Assembly: GCF_000685275.1 (NCBI RefSeq) | Contig: NZ_ARYK01000002.1 | Location: 310,001 to 374,000, forward strand | Length of the DNA stretch: 64,000 nucleotides | DNA from: Hyphomonas johnsonii MHS-2 | GTDB lineage: Bacteria > Pseudomonadota > Alphaproteobacteria > Caulobacterales > Hyphomonadaceae | Reading direction: 5' to 3' | In this document: piece after piece, positions 45,911-54,917 of the stretch | Layout of the letters: the number at the start of each line of letters is the position of its first letter | Position numbering within the stretch: the first letter of the stretch is position 1 | Program-made: the position numbers and the translations under genes | Notes under the pieces: generated by a model | The model's input: the letters and a program-made list of their open reading frames with translations, nothing else | Database searches by the model: none | Told to the model about the DNA's origin: nothing

Positions 45911-48900
45911 CTATTCAGCCGGTGCCGCACCGAGATCGGCCTGCGCCTCTTCCTTGTCGAGGCGCCGGGCAACGTCTCCCGGCGATCCGGACTTGCGTGC
46001 AAGCAGGGCATATGCCGTCGGCACGAACAGCACCGTCACGAAGATCGACGCCGTCACACCGAACAGGATCACCACGCCGATGGCCTGTCGGGTCTCCGCG
46101 CCGGCCCCCGCCGACAGGATGAGCGGTATCGACCCGGCCGCCGTGGTCAGGCTCGTCATCACGATCGGCCGGAACCGCGCCAGCGCCGCCTCCCGCAGCG
46201 CCGCATCGAATTCCATCCCCTTGTCGCGCAGCTGGTTGGCGAATTCGACAATCAGGATGCCGTTCTTGGCCGCCAGGCCGACCAGCATGATCAGGCCGAT
46301 CTGCGTATAGATGTTCAGCGTATTCCCGGTCAGCCAAAGGCCCAGCAGCCCGCCACCGATCGTCGCGGGCACGCACAGCATGATGATGATCGGGTGCCGA
46401 TAGCTCTCGAACTGCCCGGCCAGCACCAGGAACACGATCACGAGCCCGATCCCGAAGACGAACACGATAGAGGTGCCGGACGCCTTGAAGTCCAGCGACT
46501 GGCCCTTGAAGTCGATCGTCGCTTCCTGCGGCAGTGACTCTCGGGCGATCCGCTCCATGTTGGCAAGCGCCGTGCCCAGCGACACACCCGGCGCGAGGCC
46601 GGCCTCGATGGTGATCGATCGCACGCGGTTGTAGCGGTTGAGGCTGGGGCTGTCGGCCATCGACTGCATCGTCGTCAGGCTCGACAGAGGGATCAGTTGG
46701 CCGGACCGCGACGAACGGACGTAAATGTTCTGCACGTCAGTTGGCGTATTCTGGTCTGATCTGACACCCTCCAGGATCACGTCATATTCTTCACCGTCGT
46801 CGGTATAGGTCGTGACCCGGCGCGAGCCGAGCATGGTCTGCAGGGTCTGCCCGATCTCATCGACCGTCACGCCGAGGTCCGCCGCGCGGTCATAATCGAT
46901 CGTAATGCGGAATTGCGGCTGGGTTTCCTTGTAGTCCCAGTCGATATCGACCAGTCCGGGATTATTCGCCTCGAGGGCGGCAACAAACGTGTCGCGCCAT
47001 TGCGTCAGCTGTTCATACGAAGGGCCGCCAATGACGAACTGCACGGGCTTGCTGTTCCCGCCGCCAAGGCCCTGCCGCATGATCGCGAATGCGCGAATGC
47101 CCGGCAGGTCGGACAGCTTTCCGTTGACCTCCTGGATGATCTCGTCGGCCGGCCGCCGGTTCGCCCAGTCATCAAGCACAACTATGACGAAGCCCTGGTT
47201 GAAACCGGAGCTCCCGAATCCGGGCGCTCGCAGCAGAAGGCGCGAAACTTCACCTGAGTCCGTATAGGGCAGCAACCGGCGTTCGATTTCGTCGAGATAG
47301 GTCGACATGTAGTCGAAGGATGCGCCCTCTTCGCCGCGCACGCTGACGAAGAAGCTGCCACGATCCTCGCGCGGCACGTATTCCTCGTCGATGTTCTGGA
47401 ACAGCCAGACGGCGCCCCCGAAAATGCCGCACAGCATGATTGCCGCAAGGATCGGACGGTGCACCAGCCGGTCGAGTATCCAGGCATAACCCGCCTTCAG
47501 CCCGCCGAACGCGCCATTGATGAGAAACGGGATGAAGCTGAAAATGCCGCCCGATGCTGTAGGCTTCAGGATCTTGGACGCCAGCATCGGAACGATGGTC
47601 AGCGACAGGATGCTCGAAAAGGCAACAGCCGCCGCCATGGTCAGCGCGAACTCGGTGAACAGGCGCCCGATATCGCCCTGCAGGAACGTGATCGGGATGA
47701 AGACGGCGATCAGCACGAGCGTTGTTGCGATCACGGCGAACCCGACCTGCCGGGAACCGCGATAGGCCGCCACCAGCGAGGTTTCTCCATACTCGTCCAT
47801 CCGCCGGTGAATGTTCTCAAGCACCACGATGGCGTCGTCGACGACCAGGCCGATCGCCAGCACCAGCGCGAGCAGCGTCAGCAGGTTGATCGAAAGCCCC
47901 AGGGCGAACAGGACGATGAATGTCGAGATGATTGATACCGGAACGGTAATCGCCGGGATGATCGTCGCTCTCAGGCTGCCGAGGAACAGGAAGATCACCA
48001 GTGTCACCAGGCCGACGGCGATGAACAATGTGCGATACACTTCGGTGATCGACGCATCGATGAATACCGAACTGTCGAAACTGCGGGAAATGTTCATGCC
48101 CTCGGGCAGGGTGTCATTCAGCCGGTTGGCCAGCGCGCGCGCCGCGGCCGCAACCTCAACCGTGTTCGCTGTCGATTGCTTCACGATGCCCAGCCCGACC
48201 ATCGGCACGCCATTGCCCCGGAACGTGTTGCGATCCTCCACCGTTCCGCGCTCGACGCGGGCCACGTCACCAAGACGGACAAGATAGCCATCGTCGCCTT
48301 CGGTGATCACGAGGTTGGCAAAGTCCTGCGGTGTCTTGAACGCGCGCTCGATGCGAACGGTGAATGTCCGCGAGTCCGATTCAAGGCTGCCGGCCGGCGC
48401 CTCGATATTCTCGCTACGCAGGGCGCGTTCGATATCGCTGACGGCGAGATTGCGCGAGGCGAGTGCGCGCCGGTCGATCCAGATTCGCAGCGCATAGTCA
48501 CGCGCGCCGCCAACACGCACCCGCGCCACACCGTCCAGCGCCGAAAACCGGTCGACCAGATAGCGGTCGGCATAGTCCGACAGTTCCGGCGTGGTCAGGC
48601 TGTCACTTGCAAGGTTCAGCCAGACGATGACGTCGTCATTTGCATCGGCTTTTTCGATCTCCGGCGGGTCGGCTTCCGCAGGTAACTGGTCCAGCACACC
48701 CGATACCCGGTCGCGGATATCGTTGGCGGCCGCATCGATGTCCTGGTCGATGCTGAATTCGACGCTGATACGCGAACGGCCATCCGTGGAATTTGAATCG
48801 ATGAACCGGATACCGGACACACCGGCGATCCGGTCTTCGATCACCCGTGTGATCCGGGTCTCGATCACGTTCGCCGCGGCACCGGGATAGCGCGTATCGA

Positions 48901-49039
48901 TCGATACGATCGGTGCATCAATGTCCGGATATTCGCGCAGGGGCAGACGGTTGAAGGCCACCAGGCCGAAAATGATCAGGACGAGCGACAGGACCGAGGC
49001 GAAAACCGGGCGCTTGACGGAGATGTCTGAGAGCAGCAT
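45911..49039 (-). CDS. RND efflux transporter permease (HAE1/AcrB-like)
   Basis: This 1042-residue inner-membrane pump has the 12-helix RND layout with two large periplasmic loops. The helix-4 proton relay is visible in GLVVDDAIVVLENIHRR, and the N-terminus ISVKRPVFASVLS and LPLREYPDIDAP are typical. It works with the adaptor encoded just upstream (6-bp gap). No outer-membrane factor is in the window, so a TolC-like partner must come from elsewhere. Substrates, probably hydrophobic toxins or drugs, cannot be read from the sequence. Confidence 0.94.
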   Translation of the reverse strand: MLLSDISVKRPVFASVLSLVLIIFGLVAFNRLPLREYPDIDAPIVSIDTRYPGAAANVIETRITRVIEDRIAGVSGIRFIDSNSTDGRSRISVEFSIDQDIDAAANDIRDRVSGVLDQLPAEADPPEIEKADANDDVIVWLNLASDSLTTPELSDYADRYLVDRFSALDGVARVRVGGARDYALRIWIDRRALASRNLAVSDIERALRSENIEAPAGSLESDSRTFTVRIERAFKTPQDFANLVITEGDDGYLVRLGDVARVERGTVEDRNTFRGNGVPMVGLGIVKQSTANTVEVAAAARALANRLNDTLPEGMNISRSFDSSVFIDASITEVYRTLFIAVGLVTLVIFLFLGSLRATIIPAITVPVSIISTFIVLFALGLSINLLTLLALVLAIGLVVDDAIVVLENIHRRMDEYGETSLVAAYRGSRQVGFAVIATTLVLIAVFIPITFLQGDIGRLFTEFALTMAAAVAFSSILSLTIVPMLASKILKPTASGGIFSFIPFLINGAFGGLKAGYAWILDRLVHRPILAAIMLCGIFGGAVWLFQNIDEEYVPREDRGSFFVSVRGEEGASFDYMSTYLDEIERRLLPYTDSGEVSRLLLRAPGFGSSGFNQGFVIVVLDDWANRRPADEIIQEVNGKLSDLPGIRAFAIMRQGLGGGNSKPVQFVIGGPSYEQLTQWRDTFVAALEANNPGLVDIDWDYKETQPQFRITIDYDRAADLGVTVDEIGQTLQTMLGSRRVTTYTDDGEEYDVILEGVRSDQNTPTDVQNIYVRSSRSGQLIPLSSLTTMQSMADSPSLNRYNRVRSITIEAGLAPGVSLGTALANMERIARESLPQEATIDFKGQSLDFKASGTSIVFVFGIGLVIVFLVLAGQFESYRHPIIIMLCVPATIGGGLLGLWLTGNTLNIYTQIGLIMLVGLAAKNGILIVEFANQLRDKGMEFDAALREAALARFRPIVMTSLTTAAGSIPLILSAGAGAETRQAIGVVILFGVTASIFVTVLFVPTAYALLARKSGSPGDVARRLDKEEAQADLGAAPAE

Positions 49040-49045
49040 CCGGGC

Positions 49046-50161
49046 CTAGTTCGCGTTCGCTGCCGCGCCATTGCCTGACGCGCCGGCACTGGGCAGGACG
49101 GCAGAGCGTTCGCGCACGATAACGGGGGCGCCGTCCCGCACACGTATTGCGCCTTCCGTGACGATCCGGTCACCGAGTCCCAGCCCCGCAATCACTTCGA
49201 CATTGCCGCCCTGGCGCAGGCCGATCTCGATCTTGTGACGCACCGCGATGGTCTGGTCTCCCGACGTCTCCAGCAGCAGCACGAAATTATCCGGTCCCAC
49301 CGGCTGGATCGCGCCTTCGGGTATCGACAGGGCCATGCGGGAGTCGGCCAGAACCGCCACACGCATGAACATGCCGGCCTTCAGCAACCGGTCTGGATTG
49401 GGCAGGATCGCGCGCACCCGCACGGAGCGGGTCACGGGATCGATCGTGTTATCGACGCTGGCAATCGTGCCTGAAAACGCCATGCCCGGCAGGTCATCGG
49501 TCGACGCCTGCACGGTCGTGCCCTCGGTCAGGGCGCGCAGGAATGTCGATGGCACGGTAAAGTCCATCTTCATCTGGCTGTCATCGACCAGCGTGGCAAC
49601 AACATCGCCCGGCCGCACATAGGATCCGACACTGACATTGCGGAACCCCAGCACGCCGTCGAATGGCGCCACCAGCACGCGGTCCTTCTGGCGTACCTGC
49701 ACTGCGCGCAACTGCGCATTGGCGGAATCAAGGTTGCGGCGCGCGGCATCCAGGCTGGTTTGCGCAATGGCATCCTGCTTCGACAGCTGCAGTGTCCGGT
49801 CATATTGGCGGCGCGCTTCTTCTGCTGTCGCCTCGGCCGATTCCACCAGTGCCACCTGTTCACGCTGGGCCAGCGACAGCAGCGTCTTGCCAGCCAGTAC
49901 ACGCTCGCCATCGTCGAAATAGATCGCGGTCACCCGGTCGGCCACGTTCAGCGTCAGGTCAACGCGCTCGTTCGCCATCAGCGTACCCAGCGCTTCGATC
50001 CGCATCGAAAATTCCTGCTCGGCCACCTCGGCGGCAAACACGCTGGCCGGCGCGCGGGCCTGCGCCGCTGCTGTCAGGGCCGACAGGCCAAACACGGCAA
50101 GCAGCGCCACGAGCAATGCCAACGGCCTGTGCGCACGGGAACGGGAGACAAGTCGCGCCAT
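49046..50161 (-). CDS. RND membrane-fusion (periplasmic adaptor) protein
   Basis: This adaptor has 371 residues. An N-terminal hydrophobic export signal is followed by a lipoyl/barrel-sandwich half (TLNVADRVTAIYFDDGERVLAGKTL is the family region), an alpha-helical hairpin (EATAEEARRQYDRTLQLS to DSANAQLRAVQVR), the second lipoyl half (VAPFDGVLGFRNVSVGSYV) and beta-barrel domains. It lacks a lipobox, so it is held by its signal anchor or is soluble. It precedes the permease gene in one operon. Confidence 0.92.
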   Translation of the reverse strand: MARLVSRSRAHRPLALLVALLAVFGLSALTAAAQARAPASVFAAEVAEQEFSMRIEALGTLMANERVDLTLNVADRVTAIYFDDGERVLAGKTLLSLAQREQVALVESAEATAEEARRQYDRTLQLSKQDAIAQTSLDAARRNLDSANAQLRAVQVRQKDRVLVAPFDGVLGFRNVSVGSYVRPGDVVATLVDDSQMKMDFTVPSTFLRALTEGTTVQASTDDLPGMAFSGTIASVDNTIDPVTRSVRVRAILPNPDRLLKAGMFMRVAVLADSRMALSIPEGAIQPVGPDNFVLLLETSGDQTIAVRHKIEIGLRQGGNVEVIAGLGLGDRIVTEGAIRVRDGAPVIVRERSAVLPSAGASGNGAAANAN

Positions 50162-50366
50162 CTGGGTGCCTTATCGGGTCCTTTTACCACCGGACAGCCT
50201 TCCGGCCGCCGTCCAACGTCGGAAACGGTGACCGAGGGCAAATGCGGTACAATTTCGCAATTAGCCCGGACACCGGCAATGTAAAGCAGTATGTGTCAAT
50301 TGCATCCTGCCAGCAAATAACGAACATATTACCAAGGACGTCGGCAAAACCTGCACGAATTCCGGC

Positions 50367-51557
50367 CTAATTCGCATCCGTTTCGCGACGCGCCGGAACG
50401 CCCAATCCGAGCTCTGCCAGCACTTCATCGGTATGCTCGCCGACAAGGGGGGCCGGACGGATGGTGCGGGACGCAGCCCCCCGGAATGTCACCGGCGGCT
50501 GGGTTTCCCAATACCCACCCTCGGTCGGATGCTCGCGCTTCCGGAAGAACCCGACCGCCTGCAAGTGCGGATCGTCCTGCAATTCGCCCATGTCATTGAC
50601 GGGTGCGGCCGGAATATCGCTCGCGGCAAACGCATCCAGCCAGTACCGGGTCGGCTGCGCCGTGAGATGGAACTGAACGCGCTCCATCATGTAGGCCATG
50701 TTGTAATATCGGCCGCGACGGTCGGACAGGCGCTCATCCTGAAGCTCCTCCGGCGCTCCCAGCACATCGAACAGCCGTACCCAGCGGGCATCGACATAAG
50801 GGGCCACCACGATCCAGCCGTCGGATGTCTGGAGCGGCTGGCGCGAGGGGTCCACCTGGCGCTGGTAGCAGACCGGGCCCACCGGCGGGTCGAACACGGC
50901 CTCGTAGAAATGCTCTTCGAGCAGGAAGTGCGTGATGCATTCGAACATCGGCACTTCGACATGCACCGCCTCGCCCGTCTTGTCGCGCTGACGCAGCGCC
51001 GCCAGGGTCGCGTACACGGCATGCAGGCCGGATACCTTGTCGGCGAAGGCTGTCGGGATGAACCGCGGCTTGGGATTACCGTCCACACGGGGCAGCAGGC
51101 TCGCGGCGCCGGACAGGCCCTGGATCAGGTCGTCATAGGCTGGGCGGCCAGCATAGGGACCATCCGTGCCAAATCCGAGGCAATGGACATAGACGATATC
51201 CGGCTTGATCGTCTTGACCTCCTCGAACGTCAGGCCCAGTCGCTCGACCGCATCGGGGCGGATATTGTGGATAAACACGTCGCTGCCCGCAATCAGGGCG
51301 CGGATGGCCTCCTGCCCGGCTTCCGACTTCAGGTCCCAGACGACTGACCGCTTGCCGCGGTTGATCGTCATGTGGCACGGCCCCATGCCTCTGGTCGCCG
51401 CCGGCTTGCCGACTTCGCGAAAATCATCGCCGCCGTCCGGCTCCACCTTGATGACATCCGCGCCCATGTCCGCCAGCGTCTGTGTGCAATAGGGACCGAA
51501 GATCACGGTCGTCATGTCCGCCACCCGAATGTCCGACAGGAAATTTGTGCCCGGCAT
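50367..51557 (-). CDS. CaiB/BaiF family (class III) CoA-transferase
   Basis: This 396-residue enzyme moves CoA between acyl groups. The N-terminal VADMTTVIFGPYCTQTLADMGADVIKVE stretch is characteristic, as is the GPCHMTINRGKRSVVWDL segment. The conserved Asp nucleophile of the family lies in the AFADKVSGLHA region. I use the ATG at 51557, with GAGGAGA upstream, and not the longer frame to 51638. The acyl substrate cannot be told from sequence. The neighbours (efflux pump and iron genes) do not help. Confidence 0.9.
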   Translation of the reverse strand: MPGTNFLSDIRVADMTTVIFGPYCTQTLADMGADVIKVEPDGGDDFREVGKPAATRGMGPCHMTINRGKRSVVWDLKSEAGQEAIRALIAGSDVFIHNIRPDAVERLGLTFEEVKTIKPDIVYVHCLGFGTDGPYAGRPAYDDLIQGLSGAASLLPRVDGNPKPRFIPTAFADKVSGLHAVYATLAALRQRDKTGEAVHVEVPMFECITHFLLEEHFYEAVFDPPVGPVCYQRQVDPSRQPLQTSDGWIVVAPYVDARWVRLFDVLGAPEELQDERLSDRRGRYYNMAYMMERVQFHLTAQPTRYWLDAFAASDIPAAPVNDMGELQDDPHLQAVGFFRKREHPTEGGYWETQPPVTFRGAASRTIRPAPLVGEHTDEVLAELGLGVPARRETDAN

Positions 51558-51672
51558 TGTTGTCTCCTCACTCACTGACTGCGCGGTGACTAGGCATGGA
51601 ACGGCGCAGGGGCAAGACGCCCATGGCCTCTCAGGCACGCGGCACCCGCAGAATGACGCACACCTAATTTAT

Positions 51673-51691
51673 GAGAATGACTTGCATTAGC
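51673..51691. promoter_or_regulatory. Fur-box-like site before the PepSY gene
   Basis: GAGAATGACTTGCATTAGC resembles the 19-bp Fur consensus with inverted GAnAATGA / TnATTAnC elements. It lies about 55 bp before the chosen start of the PepSY gene, which places the operon under iron control. The ATG at 51671 falls within it, one reason not to use that start. Confidence 0.65.
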
Positions 51692-51745
51692 AAACCTCTG
51701 CATGATAGGCACCCGCATGTTTATTCCTCAGGACACCTGACAGCC

Positions 51746-52426
51746 GTGACCTCACAATTGACCGAGACCACCACCGTGAAACGGGGCCGCAGCAACGCGG
51801 CCGGCCAGCGTGCCCTCCGGTATGCCTTCGTAAAGCGGCAGGTGCGCACGATCCACTGGATGTCGGGCGCGATCTGCCTGATCGGCATGGTCCTCTTTGC
51901 GGCGACGGGCATCACGCTGAACCATGCGGCCGACATTCCGGCCCACCCGCAGGTGAAGGAATCGACCGCCACCCTGACACCCGACCTGGTGAGTGATCTT
52001 TCGTCCGGGCCGGCTGACGGCACGACAGATACCCTGCCGCGAACGGTCACGCGGTTCCTCAAGCGCAACCTCGGTGTCCACGCGTCCGGGCAGCCGGCTG
52101 AATGGACCGATGTCGATGTTTATGTCGGCCTGCCCCGCCCGGGCGGCGACGCCTGGCTCAGCATCGACCGGGCAACCGGCGAGGTCACCTACGAAACCAC
52201 TCGGCGCGGCGCCGTCGCCTACCTCAACGACCTGCACAAGGGCCGCAATACAGGCACGGCATGGTCATGGTTCCTCGACATTTTTGCCGTCGCTTCCATC
52301 CTGTTCTGCCTGTCCGGCCTGTGGTTGTTGCAGATCCATTCGACACGGCGCGCCAGCACATGGCCGCTCGCCTTCGCCGGCCTCGGCATCCCTGCCCTCC
52401 TTCTCATCTTCTTTGCTCACACCTGA
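51746..52426 (+). CDS. PepSY-associated TM helix protein (ferric reductase-like)
   Basis: This small PepSY-TM protein has 226 residues from the GTG at 51746; another GTG at 51776 is possible. The helix IHWMSGAICLIGMVLFAATGITLNHA carries the family His residues for haem (the pattern is split by me as IHW and TLNH). A periplasmic PepSY-like domain (DAWLSIDRATGEVTYETTRRG) comes next, then two helices with LNDLHKGRNTG between. Such proteins pass electrons across the inner membrane for iron reduction. It heads an operon with DUF2271, DUF4198 and ApbE genes. Confidence 0.8.
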   Translation: MTSQLTETTTVKRGRSNAAGQRALRYAFVKRQVRTIHWMSGAICLIGMVLFAATGITLNHAADIPAHPQVKESTATLTPDLVSDLSSGPADGTTDTLPRTVTRFLKRNLGVHASGQPAEWTDVDVYVGLPRPGGDAWLSIDRATGEVTYETTRRGAVAYLNDLHKGRNTGTAWSWFLDIFAVASILFCLSGLWLLQIHSTRRASTWPLAFAGLGIPALLLIFFAHT

Positions 52427-52433
52427 GGATATC

Positions 52434-52955
52434 ATGCGCGCACTATTCAGCCTGGCCGGAATGGCCCTCCTGTCGGGACCCGCTCTCGCCGACTCCATGG
52501 AAATCGAGATTGGCATCCCGCAGCTCAATGTCGCGGAATACCACCGCCCCTACATTGCCGCCTGGATCGCCCGGCCTGACCACACTGTCGCGGCCAATCT
52601 CGCCGTCTGGTACCAGCAGGAAAAACGTGGCGCGGACGAGGGTGAAACCTGGCTCAAGGACCTGCGCCAATGGTGGCGCCGCGCTGGTCGCGACCTCCAG
52701 ATGCCGGTCGATGGCGTGTCGGGCCCGACGCAGGCGCCCGGCCTGCAGACTTTGCGCATCCCCGGCGATTCCCTCGCGATCCAGGCGCTTACACCGGGCG
52801 ACTATGTCCTGACTGTGGAAGCTGTCCGCGAAGTCGGCGGACGGGAAATGGTGCAGATACCCTTCCACTGGCCGTCCGACGGACAGGCAGACCTGACGGT
52901 GAGCGGCGAGACCGAACTCGGCACCGTCGCCCTGAAACTCATCCCCGAAAACTAA
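52434..52955 (+). CDS. DUF2271 periplasmic protein with candidate flavinylation site
   Basis: This secreted protein (173 residues) has a signal peptide ending at ALA-DS. The DUF2271 body holds YIAAWIARPDH and AVWYQQEKRG. Residues 93-99 read DGVSGPT, close to the ApbE acceptor consensus Dxx(S/T)GA(S/T), with Pro98 in place of Ala and Thr99 as candidate FMN carrier. Family proteins occur beside PepSY, DUF4198 and ApbE genes in iron-regulated clusters. It could be the periplasmic flavoprotein that reduces ferric siderophore. It starts 7 bp after the PepSY gene. Confidence 0.8.
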   Translation: MRALFSLAGMALLSGPALADSMEIEIGIPQLNVAEYHRPYIAAWIARPDHTVAANLAVWYQQEKRGADEGETWLKDLRQWWRRAGRDLQMPVDGVSGPTQAPGLQTLRIPGDSLAIQALTPGDYVLTVEAVREVGGREMVQIPFHWPSDGQADLTVSGETELGTVALKLIPEN

Positions 52956-53000
52956 CCTGAATGCGGTCCGGCCGCGTGACGCCACACAAGGAATGATCCG

Positions 53001-53819
53001 ATGAAACGCCTCACCCTCAAACTGCTTGCCGCCTCGTCGCTGGTGATCGCAATGGCCGGCAGCGCGAGCGCCCACCGCGCCTGGCTGCTGCCTTCGACAT
53101 TCACCCTGTCAGGCGATGCACAATGGGTGACCGTTGACGCGGCCATCTCCAACGACCTCTTCTTCCCCAATCACCACGCCATCGACCCGGCCTCGATCAC
53201 CGTGACAGCGCCGGATGGCTCGCATGTCGCGATCGCGCATGCCGCTGAGGGCGAGATCCGGTCCATGTTCGATGTCCGGATGGACCAGCAAGGCACCTAC
53301 CGCATCTCAACGGCCGGCGCGCCGTCCTATTTCGCCGGCTGGATGGAGAATGGCGAGCGCAAGCGCTGGCGCGGTACGCTCGAAACACTCCGCGCCGAAG
53401 GCATCGACAAGAAGCCGGGCGTTGAAGTGTCCCAGGCCCAGCGCAGCGTCGAAACCTTCGTTACGCTCGGCGCGCCCTCCACAGAGGTCTTCTCGCCAAC
53501 GGGAACGGGTCTCGAATTTCAGCCTGTCACCCATCCGAACGATGTCTTCACCGGTGAACCTGTCAGCTTCAGGCTGTTGCTGGACGGTGCACCTGCCAGC
53601 GGCCTCGACGTCACCATCCTGCCCGGCAATGACCGCTACCGCGACACGCCCGGCGAGCTGTCAGTGAAGACTGATGCCGATGGCGTCTTCACCTTCACGC
53701 CTGAGCTGCCCGGCCCTTACTGGCTCACGACCGGCTCCGAAGGCGAGACAACCGTCGACGGCATGGCGATGAAAGTGCGCACGTCCTACACCGCAACATT
53801 CGAAGCCCTGCCGCTCTAG
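53001..53819 (+). CDS. DUF4198 periplasmic protein
   Basis: This secreted protein (272 residues) has a signal peptide ending SASA-H, so the mature N-terminus is HRAWLLPS, a typical DUF4198 beginning that may bind metal through its terminal His. The rest is beta-rich, with a transthyretin/Ig-like C-terminal domain (RDTPGELSVKTDADGVFTFTP). DUF4198 proteins are often linked to nickel, cobalt or iron uptake. Here it stands between the DUF2271 and ApbE genes, suggesting a metal-binding or substrate-presenting role. Confidence 0.82.
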   Translation: MKRLTLKLLAASSLVIAMAGSASAHRAWLLPSTFTLSGDAQWVTVDAAISNDLFFPNHHAIDPASITVTAPDGSHVAIAHAAEGEIRSMFDVRMDQQGTYRISTAGAPSYFAGWMENGERKRWRGTLETLRAEGIDKKPGVEVSQAQRSVETFVTLGAPSTEVFSPTGTGLEFQPVTHPNDVFTGEPVSFRLLLDGAPASGLDVTILPGNDRYRDTPGELSVKTDADGVFTFTPELPGPYWLTTGSEGETTVDGMAMKVRTSYTATFEALPL

Positions 53820-53821
53820 CC

Positions 53822-54781
53822 ATGCTGAACCTGCTCGTCCCGCACGATGTATCGCGTGCCGACTCCGTGCGCCCTGTGCTCGGTACGGCGTCGATACACC
53901 TGCGCGGCGAGACGATGGGCACGAACTGGTCGCTGGCGTGCCACGCGCCACCGCGGCTGGATGCACAGGACATCCGCTGTCGGATGGAATCGGTCTTCGA
54001 CGAGATCATCCACCAGATGAGCACATGGGAGCCGGACTCCCTGATCAGCCGGTTCAACCGCCTGCCCCCCGGCACCCGGATGGACGTCCCGCCCGCATTC
54101 CGGCAGGTGCTCGCCATAGCGCTGGACGTCGCCCAATTGACCGACGGCGCATTCAATCCCTGCCTCGGCGCCGAAGTGGCAAGGCGCGGCTTTGGCCCCG
54201 ACACCGGCGGCACCGCTGCCACTGACGGCGACCACGCCGCCTGGCGCCACCTCGCTCTCACCGCCGCGTCGCTCACGCGCACCACACCTGCCCTTCTCGA
54301 CCTTTCCGGCGTCGCCAAGGGTTACGCCGTCGACGAGATGGGCCGGGCGTTGCGCGCGCTCGGCATCACCAGCTATCTTGCCGACATCGGCGGCGAGTTC
54401 ACCGCCAGCGGCGTGAAGCCTGACGGCCTGCCCTGGTGGGTCGATATCGAGACACCCACCACCGGTCCCGGCTGGCGCGTCGCCCTCTGCGGGCGTTCCA
54501 TCGCCACGTCCGGCGATTACCGCAAGGTGCGCTTCAGCGACGGCGAGCGCGTGTCACACATTGTCAGCCACGCTGACGCCACGCACCACAGCGGCGACCT
54601 CGCCAGCGTGACCGTCCTGCATGCTTCCTGCGCCCTGGCCGACGCCTGGGCCACGGGCCTCTTCGCGGGCGGCGCAGCGACCGGCCTTGACCTGGCAACT
54701 CAGCACGGCCTCGCGGCCCTTTTCCAGTTCCGCAACCAGCCTGCGCGCGCGTCTCCCGTCCTGGCGCAGATGCTGGCCTGA
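53822..54781 (+). CDS. apbE: ApbE, FAD:protein FMN transferase, without signal peptide
   Basis: This flavinyltransferase has 319 residues. Family motifs are GETMGTNWSL near the start, a middle DLSGVAKGYAVDEMGRAL, TSGDYRK and a C-terminal ALADAWATGLF. It attaches FMN from FAD to Thr or Ser of partner proteins, here probably Thr99 of the DUF2271 protein. The ORF starts right after the DUF4198 stop, and no signal peptide or lipobox is visible. Most proteobacterial ApbE proteins are periplasmic, so this one may act in the cytoplasm before export. Confidence 0.9.
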   Translation: MLNLLVPHDVSRADSVRPVLGTASIHLRGETMGTNWSLACHAPPRLDAQDIRCRMESVFDEIIHQMSTWEPDSLISRFNRLPPGTRMDVPPAFRQVLAIALDVAQLTDGAFNPCLGAEVARRGFGPDTGGTAATDGDHAAWRHLALTAASLTRTTPALLDLSGVAKGYAVDEMGRALRALGITSYLADIGGEFTASGVKPDGLPWWVDIETPTTGPGWRVALCGRSIATSGDYRKVRFSDGERVSHIVSHADATHHSGDLASVTVLHASCALADAWATGLFAGGAATGLDLATQHGLAALFQFRNQPARASPVLAQMLA

Positions 54782-54829
54782 CGCCTCGGGGCAATGCGCT
54801 GCCCCGCGCCATCGGGCCGATCAAAACTA

Positions 54830-54848
54830 TTTGAGAATTATTCTCAAA
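54830..54848. promoter_or_regulatory. Perfect palindromic Fur-box before the TonB receptor
   Basis: TTTGAGAATTATTCTCAAA is a perfect 19-bp palindrome around a central T, about 70 bp upstream of the receptor start. GAGAAT/ATTCTC is the core of Fur and Irr/RirA-like iron boxes. The receptor, piuC and exb-tonB genes downstream fit iron repression. Confidence 0.75.
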
Positions 54849-54871
54849 AGGGGTTGCGCCAACTTTTTATT

Positions 54872-54892
54872 GCGAGTAATTCGCATTCTCAA
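54872..54892. promoter_or_regulatory. Second, weaker iron-box-like palindrome
   Basis: The sequence GAGTAATTCGCATTCTC (54874-54890) keeps the outer arms of the GAGAAT-ATTCTC palindrome and includes TGCGA-N5-TCGCA. It lies 25 bp before the receptor start codon, so two operators may act together. Confidence 0.45.
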
Positions 54893-54917
54893 TATGGGTC
54901 ACCAAGGGAACCAAACG

